Positions 13,699-18,992 of a DNA stretch of 18,992 bases are shown here, piece by piece. The notes under the pieces are model-generated. The model saw only the letters and a list, made by a program, of their open reading frames with translations. It ran no database searches and had not been told where the DNA came from. A program made the position numbers and the translations under genes. The stretch covers positions 1 through 18,992 of the forward strand of contig CAZYQI010000047.1 in NCBI GenBank assembly GCA_964649745.1. Reading direction: 5' to 3'. Each line of letters begins with the position of its first letter. The first letter of the stretch is position 1. This stretch comes from CAZEHS01 sp964649745 (GTDB lineage Bacteria > Bacillota > Clostridia > Peptostreptococcales > Acidaminobacteraceae).

Positions 13699-13790
13699 CC
13701 TTTAGCCACGGATGAAGGTATATCAAAACAACTTCCTCAGATTCATTTGACACCCATTGCCTTTCATCGGTTTTCATCCGTGGCAAAGGG
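13699..13790. repeat. Inverted-repeat element containing dispersed repeat A, copy 2
   Basis: GCCACGGATGAA (13705-13716) and TTCATCCGTGGC (13773-13784) are a perfect 12-bp inverted repeat about 56 bp apart. The right part, 13753-13790 read on the minus strand, matches 621-658 at 31 of 38 bases. The element occupies the region between the polyferredoxin gene and the LTxxQ protein gene. Confidence 0.75.
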
Positions 13791-13850
13791 TTTTATGGTT
13801 TTTTTTAACCGGAATTTATAGCTAGGAACATTTGGAGAGTTAATTGGAAA

Positions 13851-13874
13851 CGCGGCTGCCAGAGGGCAGCCGCG
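13851..13874 (-). terminator. Hairpin terminator of the LTxxQ protein gene
   Basis: CGCGGCTGCC and GGCAGCCGCG make a perfect 10-bp GC-rich stem with a 4-base loop, 12 bases after the stop codon. On the minus strand it is followed only by TTTCCAATT, so the T-tract is short. Confidence 0.7.
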
Positions 13875-13886
13875 CAGATGTGCAGA

Positions 13887-14378
13887 TTATTGAGAGATAT
13901 TACGTCCGCCACCGAAGCCGCAACCCATACCGCCATTCACACCTTGACCAGCGCCACTGCCGTCACGGAGCCCTTGGCCCATACCCATGCCACCGCCAAA
14001 GCCTGCACCCATTTTTCTGCCGATCTGACTGCTTCCAGGATTGGTTCCGTCGCAGTTGGCCATGTTCTCTTCCAATGATTTGAGAATGGCATCAGCCTGC
14101 ACCTGCGTGAGGCGTCCCTCTTGAACCCGTTGTTCAAGGATGGCTTTTTTGATGTCCAGCATCTGAGATTCGAACTCTTCCAGCTTGCCTGCCTCAGCGG
14201 CTTGAGCCCCGTAAGTTTTCCCTGCTTGGCGGGCCTGTGTTACCTCTGAAATTGTTTTACCGGTTACTTCGGCCGCAAGGGCTGCCGGAGTTTTTAATGT
14301 GTCTGCGAATACTGCTCCTGAAAGGCTCAGGATGCAGATTGCTCCTGCGATTGCCACCATTGTTCTGAGATTTTTCAT
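13887..14378 (-). CDS. Secreted LTxxQ-motif, Gly-rich protein (DUF2680-like)
   Basis: A 163-residue exported protein. A signal peptide is evident (residues 1 to about 25, cleavage after AVFA). The mature part has a charged helical region with LTQVQ at residues 90-94, the LTxxQ signature also seen in CpxP/Spy-type envelope proteins, and a Gly/Met-rich low-complexity tail (about 124-158). It resembles the DUF2680 group of small exported proteins in Clostridia, whose function is not established. The start at 14376-14378 follows AAGGAG by a normal distance; longer in-frame extensions would spoil the signal peptide. Its promoter carries three 11-bp-phased repeats like those before the two-component operon, so envelope-stress control is a hypothesis. 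The window cannot show what it binds. Confidence 0.75.
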   Translation of the reverse strand: MKNLRTMVAIAGAICILSLSGAVFADTLKTPAALAAEVTGKTISEVTQARQAGKTYGAQAAEAGKLEEFESQMLDIKKAILEQRVQEGRLTQVQADAILKSLEENMANCDGTNPGSSQIGRKMGAGFGGGMGMGQGLRDGSGAGQGVNGGMGCGFGGGRNISQ

Positions 14379-14420
14379 ACATGTCACACTCCTTTTCTGA
14401 TTAGCCTTAAGCTTGAGTTC

Positions 14421-14464
14421 AGTATAGGAGTAAATTGTGGCAAAAGTTTGTCGCAGATGTGAAA
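14421..14464 (-). promoter_or_regulatory. Promoter with three 11-bp-phased direct repeats
   Basis: On the minus strand the heptamers TTTCACA (14458-14464), CGACAAA (14447-14453) and TGCCACA (14436-14442) begin exactly 11 bp apart and end 9 bp before a -10, TATACT (14421-14426). There is no proper -35. The pattern, including the CTTT between the last two repeats, resembles 3324-3341 in front of the two-component genes. Confidence 0.55.
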
Positions 14465-14494
14465 GATATATGGCAAAAGGCATGGAATCCGTTA

Positions 14495-14821
14495 TCAGAA
14501 ATATTTTGAATAGATTTTCTTTTCATATTCCTTCAAGTCGCTTTCCATGGCCAAAAAGCGATCCGTGAGATCCCTGGCTGCCGGTGTAAGGGTGGAGCTT
14601 CCCCCCTTAGAGCCGCCAATGCGCTTATCCAGAACCTTATATCCGAGGGCATCTTCAAGGGCGGCAATCATATGCCAGGCCTGAGTGTAGGACATATTCA
14701 TAGAGAGGGCGGCCTTCCGTAGGGAACCAAGGGTATCCACTGCCATGAGCAGCTGAATCGGACCTTTGCCAAAAACTTTCTTGCCGTCGTATTCCAACCA
14801 GTATTTACTGCCCAGTTTCAT
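14495..14821 (-). CDS. ModE-like molybdate regulator (DNA-binding domain only)
   Basis: A 108-residue winged-helix protein of the LysR-type HTH form found at the N terminus of ModE. The helix-turn-helix covers about residues 33-55 (GSLRKAALSMNMSYTQAWHMI) and the glycine-rich wing is GGSKGG at 69-74, as in ModE. The two C-terminal molybdate-binding Mop domains of E. coli ModE are absent, so it either senses molybdate through another protein or acts as a simple repressor. Of two adjacent ATGs, 14819-14821 is preferred because GAGGTG is six bases upstream. It is divergent from modABC with a palindromic operator between them, which makes control of molybdate uptake very likely. The gene reads toward the LTxxQ gene but that gene has its own promoter. 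Confidence 0.85.
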   Translation of the reverse strand: MKLGSKYWLEYDGKKVFGKGPIQLLMAVDTLGSLRKAALSMNMSYTQAWHMIAALEDALGYKVLDKRIGGSKGGSSTLTPAARDLTDRFLAMESDLKEYEKKIYSKYF

Positions 14822-14839
14822 CATAGTCACCTCATAGTT

Positions 14840-14845
14840 ATTATA
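14840..14845 (-). promoter_or_regulatory. -10 element of the ModE-like gene
   Basis: A perfect TATAAT on the minus strand, about 18 bp upstream of the start codon. The -35 at the expected distance is poor (GGTTCA). The mRNA leader would be very short. Confidence 0.45.
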
Positions 14846-14906
14846 CTCTCTTGTGGCGATCTTGAACCCTTTTCCATTTAGAGACAAGTAACAATACAGA
14901 AAAAAG

Positions 14907-14930
14907 CGTTATATGGTAGAATGTATAACG
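14907..14930. promoter_or_regulatory. ModE-type operator between the regulator and modA
   Basis: CGTTATA (14907-14913) and TATAACG (14924-14930) form a perfect 7-bp inverted repeat with a 10-bp spacer, closely similar to the E. coli ModE operator half-sites CGTTATAT...ACATAACG. A possible modA -10, TAGAAT (14917-14922), lies inside it, so binding would block the promoter. Confidence 0.8.
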
Positions 14931-14988
14931 GAGAGAAAAGGTTCTCCGGTACTTCGGTGCACGGGACACATACCTTAGGAGGCGGATT

Positions 14989-15786
14989 ATGAAACGATTG
15001 GCACTATTGATGATTGCTGTGATGTCTTTAAGTATTGCCACTGGCTGTTCTAAGCCGGCAGGGGCAGAGGAGCCCCTCATAAAGAAACCGACAATCATAA
15101 CAGTTTCAGCGGCAAAGAGCCTGACGGAGTGTCTGCCTGAGGTGGCCGATCTGTATGTCACCGGGCATCCGGAGATTCAGATTACCTTCAATTTCGGATC
15201 ATCCGGTTCCATGAGGCAGCAGATAGAGCAGGGAGCAGAGGTTGATATGTTCATGCCGGCCGGCAAAAGGGATGTGGACATCTTAAAAGAAAAGGGACTG
15301 CTTAGGGATGACACCATAAGAAATGTTCTTGGCAATCAGCTTGCTCTGATTGTACCCTCTGACAGCACCGTTAAAATTGAGGGGTTCAAAGAACTGACTC
15401 AGAACGCTATTCAGAAGCTTGCTGTAGGGGAGCCAGGGAGTGTTCCGGCCGGGAAATATGCCGAGGAGACCTTCGCCAACCTGGGGATTCTGGATGCGGT
15501 TAAAAGTAAAACGGTATATGCCAAAGATGTAAGAGAAGTGTTGGCGTGGGTTTCCACAGGCAATGCGGATGCAGGTGTTGTTTACGCCACCGATACAAAG
15601 GCGTCGGATCAGATCAAGGTAATCGCAATTGCTGATGAAGCTTCGCATTCTCCGATTGTCTATCCGGGGGCGATACTTAAAGGCAGCAAACACGTGGAAG
15701 AAGCCGAAGCATTTCTTAGCTTCATAAGCTCAGACAAGGCCAAGACAATCTTTGAAGCCCACGGATACACCTTCCTGGCACACTGA
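14989..15786 (+). CDS. modA: Molybdate ABC transporter substrate-binding lipoprotein
   Basis: A 265-residue periplasmic-binding-type protein that captures molybdate (or tungstate) outside the cell. The signal peptide ends in a lipobox with Cys20 (SIATGC), so it is a membrane-anchored lipoprotein as expected in a Gram-positive. ModA landmarks are SAAKSLTECLPEVADLY near the N terminus, FNFGSSGSMRQQIEQGAEVDMFMPAG with the serines that bind the oxyanion, VPAGKYAEE, and DAGVVYATDT. The start at 14989 has AGGAGG at 14978-14983. It is first of three co-directional genes. The leader carries the ModE-type palindrome and a small UUCG-loop hairpin (around 14949-14962). Molybdate versus tungstate cannot be decided from sequence alone. 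Confidence 0.93.
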   Translation: MKRLALLMIAVMSLSIATGCSKPAGAEEPLIKKPTIITVSAAKSLTECLPEVADLYVTGHPEIQITFNFGSSGSMRQQIEQGAEVDMFMPAGKRDVDILKEKGLLRDDTIRNVLGNQLALIVPSDSTVKIEGFKELTQNAIQKLAVGEPGSVPAGKYAEETFANLGILDAVKSKTVYAKDVREVLAWVSTGNADAGVVYATDTKASDQIKVIAIADEASHSPIVYPGAILKGSKHVEEAEAFLSFISSDKAKTIFEAHGYTFLAH

Positions 15787-15806
15787 GCTTTTATAGGAGC
15801 ATGATA

Positions 15807-16493
15807 ATGAACCTTGATCTTTCTCCAGCCTGGGTTTCTTTAAAGGTCGCCTGTTTGGCAACCTTCATCATTTTTTTTCTGGGCATTGGCGCCGCCTGGT
15901 GGATCACAAACTATAAGGGAAGAGGGAAGGGGCTGGTTGACAGCTTCTTAACCCTACCCCTTGTTTTGCCCCCTACAGTAGCAGGATTTGCAATTCTTGT
16001 CCTTGTCGGAGTCCATGGACCGGTGGGGTTGTTTTTTAATCAGTTTGGAATCCGAATCATCTTTTCATGGTCTGCTGCAGTAATTGCTGCGGTTGTTGTG
16101 GCCTTTCCCCTCATGTACCGAACCTCTGCAGGGGCCTTTGAACAGATTGATCCAAACGTACTGAATGCTGCCCGTACTTTGGGGGCATCAGAATGGAAGG
16201 TGTTTTGGAAGGTTTCGGTGCCCTTGGCGTGGCCGGGAATTGCCGCTGCAACAGCCCTTTCCTTCGCAAGGGCCCTGGGGGAATTCGGGGCAACTTTGAT
16301 GGTTGCCGGTAATATTCCGGGAAAGACCCAAACAATCCCGTTGGCCATATTTTTCGCCGCAGAGAGCGGGCGAATGGGCGAAGCCTCCTTTTGGGTGTTT
16401 GCAGTCTTCAGCATATCTCTGCTTTCCATCCTTATGCTGAATTACTGGAGCAACTGGCAGAAAAAAAAGCCACAGCCAACGGGGAGGCAGTAG
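15807..16493 (+). CDS. modB: Molybdate ABC transporter permease
   Basis: A 228-residue inner-membrane permease with about five or six hydrophobic helices. The conserved cytoplasmic EAA-type loop that contacts the ATPase is seen in LNAARTLGASEWKVFWKVSVPLAWPGIAAA. GRARALGEFGATLMVAG-like sequence (here FARALGEFGATLMVAGNIPGKTQTIPLAIF) is highly characteristic of ModB. The ATG at 15807 is preferred to the in-frame ATG at 15801 because AGGAG (15795-15799) is seven bases from the former and only one from the latter. It lies 20 bp after modA and one base before the modC start, so it belongs to the same operon. Confidence 0.95.
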   Translation: MNLDLSPAWVSLKVACLATFIIFFLGIGAAWWITNYKGRGKGLVDSFLTLPLVLPPTVAGFAILVLVGVHGPVGLFFNQFGIRIIFSWSAAVIAAVVVAFPLMYRTSAGAFEQIDPNVLNAARTLGASEWKVFWKVSVPLAWPGIAAATALSFARALGEFGATLMVAGNIPGKTQTIPLAIFFAAESGRMGEASFWVFAVFSISLLSILMLNYWSNWQKKKPQPTGRQ

Positions 16494-16494
16494 C

Positions 16495-17562
16495 ATGGGA
16501 CTTCAGCTGGAAATAAGGAAGGAGTTTCACAAATTCAGGCTGTCCATTGACCTTACAACGGACCAGCGGCGTGTTGGGATTCTGGGAGCCTCCGGCGCCG
16601 GGAAAAGCATGCTGCTTGGATGCATTTCCGGTCTGGTAAAGCCGGATCAGGGGCGAATTGCGGTTAATGGTAAAACACTCTACGATTCTGAGAAAGGTGT
16701 GAATCTGTCGCCCCGGGAGCGCAGGATCGGTTTTCTATTTCAAAATTATGCTCTTTTTCCTCATATGACCGTGAAACAGAACATTACCTTTGGCTTGGAC
16801 GCAGTTCATCCCCACCACCAGACCGAGGTTGCCAATACCTTGATGAATAGGTTTCACCTCAAGGATCTTGGTCATCGTTTTCCGGAACAGCTTTCCGGAG
16901 GACAGCAACAACGGGTGGCGCTGGCAAGGGCATTGGCCATTGAGCCGGAAATTCTTCTGCTGGACGAACCTTTTTCAGCCCTTGACGATCATCTGAGGGG
17001 GCATATGATTCAGGAGATGCTGGAAGATCTCAAAGATTTTACGGGAAGTGTGCTCTTGGTCAGTCACAGTGGGGAGGAGGTCTACCGCCTCTGTGACAGC
17101 CTGGCGGTAATGGATAAGGGGCGTATTGATTCTTTCGGTCCCAAGGAGGAAATGTTTCGGCAACCCAAGACCATTGAAAGCGCAAAAATTACTGGCTGCA
17201 AAAATAGTGCAGAAGCCATAAAACAGGGGGAAGACACACTTTATATTCCCGCCTGGGGGATTACAGCAAAGACCATATCAAAGGCATGGGCAACGGAAGG
17301 CTTTGCTGGAATACGTGCAAACCATATTTGTCTGACCGATAATCTGCAGGGGGCAAATACATACAGGGCATGGATTGCCGGCGAAAGTACCGGACCGTTC
17401 AGAACAACCCTTTATCTTAAATTGGGTAGCAATCCAACGGGAGCCGAGGATTATCACGTACAGTGGGAGATAAGCAGGGAGCAGCAGGCGGAGGTAATTA
17501 AGCTGCCTCAGCCCTTTGCCATCAGCTTTCCGCCGGAATATCTCATATTCATGGGGGCGTAA
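16495..17562 (+). CDS. modC: Molybdate ABC transporter ATP-binding protein
   Basis: A 355-residue ATPase that powers molybdate import. Walker A is GASGAGKS at residues 31-38, the Q loop lies in FLFQNYALFPHMTV, the ABC signature LSGGQQQRVALARAL begins near residue 133, Walker B with LLLDEPFSALDDH is near residue 155, and the switch histidine is in LLVSHSGEEV. A C-terminal extension of about 120 residues follows the nucleotide-binding domain, in the position of the Mop/TOBE regulatory domain of ModC, but its sequence is poorly conserved and I do not see the canonical Mop motif. GGGGAGG seven bases upstream, inside the end of modB, supports the ATG at 16495. It ends the operon. Confidence 0.93.
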   Translation: MGLQLEIRKEFHKFRLSIDLTTDQRRVGILGASGAGKSMLLGCISGLVKPDQGRIAVNGKTLYDSEKGVNLSPRERRIGFLFQNYALFPHMTVKQNITFGLDAVHPHHQTEVANTLMNRFHLKDLGHRFPEQLSGGQQQRVALARALAIEPEILLLDEPFSALDDHLRGHMIQEMLEDLKDFTGSVLLVSHSGEEVYRLCDSLAVMDKGRIDSFGPKEEMFRQPKTIESAKITGCKNSAEAIKQGEDTLYIPAWGITAKTISKAWATEGFAGIRANHICLTDNLQGANTYRAWIAGESTGPFRTTLYLKLGSNPTGAEDYHVQWEISREQQAEVIKLPQPFAISFPPEYLIFMGA

Positions 17563-17592
17563 AATAAGAGATCGTCAGGCAGTCCTTGAAGA

Positions 17593-17628
17593 GGTTCCTC
17601 TCCAATAAAGCTTTGGGGAGAGATAACC
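17593..17628. terminator. Imperfect hairpin between convergent modC and alcohol dehydrogenase genes
   Basis: GGTT/AACC at the base and CTCTCC/GGAGAG inside form an interrupted stem with a loop of about 13 bases. No T-tract follows on either strand. It lies in a 137-bp convergent intergenic region and is the best candidate terminator there, but weak. Confidence 0.35.
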
Positions 17629-17699
17629 ATTCCGTAATCACTTCGGTGCCCTGTTAAGTTGGCAAAAGCAGCAGAAATGGGTACTTCAGACGTAACGGA

Positions 17700-18839
17700 C
17701 TAAAAGCATCTGCGATAGATCTGGAGCAAGTCATCCTTCGCGGGGGTTTTGGGATTTGTAGGCGTACACTGATCCGATAACGCGGAGTCTGTCATACTGT
17801 CAAGCGCTTTGTCAAACGCCGACGAATCAACGCCAAGACTCTTAATATGCTCTTCAATACCAAGGGCTTTCTTAAGCCTGTTTACCTCACGGATAAAGCT
17901 GATTGTGCCATCACGAGGTGTTCTGGCAGGAAGCTTTAACAGGTCTGCCAGCTTTGCATAACGCTCTGCGGCATAGCCATTAGCGCTACCGGTCAGTTCG
18001 GCGTTGTATTCGATGACAGCGGCAAGCATCAAAGCGTTAGAGCGACCATGTGGAATATGGAAGCTGCCGCCCAGGGCATGTGCCAGGCTGTGTGTAATGC
18101 CTAGCCCTGAGTTGGTAAATGCCATACCAGCCATGCAGGATGCATTTTGAACCCGATCTCTTGCAACGGTATTTTCTGCGTCATGGTAGAGGGATTCTAA
18201 GTTCTCGAAGATCAGTTTGACGGACTTTTCCGCCAAAGCATCGGTGAAATCGGTCGCTTTCTTGGAAACATAAGCTTCTATGGCATGTACCAAGACATCA
18301 AGCCCGGTGTCGGCAATGATATGTTTTGGAACATGTTGTAAGCAGGTAGAATCTAGAATGGCGATATCCGGGGTGATAAAATCGTCAACGAGGCACATCT
18401 TGCCGTCATCCGTGGTAATCACCGAAAAATTGGTAACCTCTGAACCGGTTCCACTGGTAGAGGGAATGGCTATAAACAGCGGTCTTTTGAACGCTACACC
18501 GTTGGGAGCATCCAGTTTTGAGGCAAAGTACAAAATTCCTTTTGCGGCATCGATAGAGGAGCCGCCACCGAGAGCGACCAGTACATCGGCCTCGCTTTCA
18601 ATAAATTGCTTTACACCGGCAGAAATTATTTTTATATCGGGATCAGGACGCACATCTGTGAAGCTAACAGATTGAATTCCGGCCTGGCTTAGGTGACGAA
18701 TAGCCGTCTGAAGATAACCCAGTTTATCCATGACAGAATCTGAAACGATAAAGGCCCGAGTTCCTGCAATTTCTTGAAGCAACTGAATTGACTGAATATT
18801 GAAATGAATCTTTGTCGGTACTGCAAAGTGCTGTCTCAT
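17700..18839 (-). CDS. Iron-containing (group III) alcohol dehydrogenase
   Basis: A 379-residue NAD(P)-dependent dehydrogenase interconverting a short-chain aldehyde and alcohol. The nucleotide motif GGGSSIDAAK (residues 91-100) and PSTSGTGSEVTNFSVI are present. The four iron ligands can be placed as Asp181, His185, His250 and His264 (DTGLDVLVHAIEAY; HSLAHALGGSFHIPHG), with spacings of 4 and 14 as in FucO. The length is usual. Substrate cannot be told; PduQ/EutG/AdhB-type enzymes look similar. The frame is open to an ATG at 18878, but the ATG at 18837-18839 is seven bases after AGGAGG and matches the family N terminus. It is a single-gene unit with a good promoter, convergent with modC. Confidence 0.92.
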   Translation of the reverse strand: MRQHFAVPTKIHFNIQSIQLLQEIAGTRAFIVSDSVMDKLGYLQTAIRHLSQAGIQSVSFTDVRPDPDIKIISAGVKQFIESEADVLVALGGGSSIDAAKGILYFASKLDAPNGVAFKRPLFIAIPSTSGTGSEVTNFSVITTDDGKMCLVDDFITPDIAILDSTCLQHVPKHIIADTGLDVLVHAIEAYVSKKATDFTDALAEKSVKLIFENLESLYHDAENTVARDRVQNASCMAGMAFTNSGLGITHSLAHALGGSFHIPHGRSNALMLAAVIEYNAELTGSANGYAAERYAKLADLLKLPARTPRDGTISFIREVNRLKKALGIEEHIKSLGVDSSAFDKALDSMTDSALSDQCTPTNPKTPAKDDLLQIYRRCF

Positions 18840-18884
18840 GGGAAATCCTCCTGATTCTCTGTGATAGGGTTCGAACAATTTGGT

Positions 18885-18913
18885 AATATAGCATACGAAT
18901 ATTCTTTTGTAAA
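18885..18913 (-). promoter_or_regulatory. Promoter of the alcohol dehydrogenase gene
   Basis: On the minus strand TTTACA (18908-18913), a 17-bp spacer and TATATT (18885-18890): five of six matches in each hexamer. It lies about 45 bp upstream of the start codon. Confidence 0.75.
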
Positions 18914-18992
18914 GTGCGCATGCTTGTCAAAGGGTACGATTCTGAACGATAAGCGATAATGTCCTGTTATAACATAAAGGATTATGTCCCAA

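Noticed and set aside
17563..17699. Possible tRNA or other structured RNA between modC and the dehydrogenase gene
   Set aside because: I could not form a cloverleaf or find T-loop consensus bases; only an imperfect hairpin without a T-tract is present.

Overview
The window looks like a chromosomal segment of an anaerobic Gram-positive bacterium, most likely a member of the Clostridia (Bacillota). The evidence is an oxygen-sensitive class III ribonucleotide reductase, strong AGGAGG-type ribosome binding sites, a TTG start, intrinsic terminators with T-tracts, a cobalamin riboswitch and the carboxynorspermidine route to spermidine. I cannot name the genus. I see no rRNA, tRNA, CRISPR array, transposase or phage gene.

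Layout. (1) 86-3199, minus strand: nrdD then nrdG (anaerobic ribonucleotide reductase and its radical-SAM activase). They are driven by a near-consensus promoter with two NrdR boxes 31 bp apart, and the nrdD-nrdG spacer is packed with repeats. (2) 3393-5874, plus: an OmpR-type response regulator and a membrane histidine kinase. (3) 6037-8382, plus: carboxynorspermidine synthase and decarboxylase, i.e. polyamine synthesis. (4) 8466-9826, plus: promoter, cobalamin riboswitch, a small leader ORF that runs through an intrinsic terminator, a CbiX-like protein lacking both expected metal-binding histidines, and an unrecognised 172-residue protein. (5) 9963-11114, minus: a cysteine desulfurase family enzyme. 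(6) 11463-11966, plus: a ferritin-like/Dps-like diiron protein. (7) 12022-13664, minus: a membrane polyferredoxin translationally coupled to an anchored repeat protein. (8) 13887-14378, minus: a secreted LTxxQ/Gly-rich protein. (9) 14495-17562: a short ModE-like regulator divergent from modABC, with a ModE-type palindrome between them. (10) 17700-18839, minus: an iron-containing alcohol dehydrogenase.

Themes. Most modules concern metals and anaerobic redox chemistry: Fe-S and radical enzymes, cobalamin, molybdate, iron storage and an iron-dependent dehydrogenase. The observations most worth following are the cobalamin-riboswitch operon with its degenerate chelatase-like protein, unknown partner and possible translation-coupled terminator; 11-bp-phased direct repeats shared by the two-component promoter and the distant LTxxQ-protein promoter, suggesting a CpxRA-CpxP-like envelope circuit; and a cluster of dispersed intergenic repeats, one of which recurs inverted 13 kb away.
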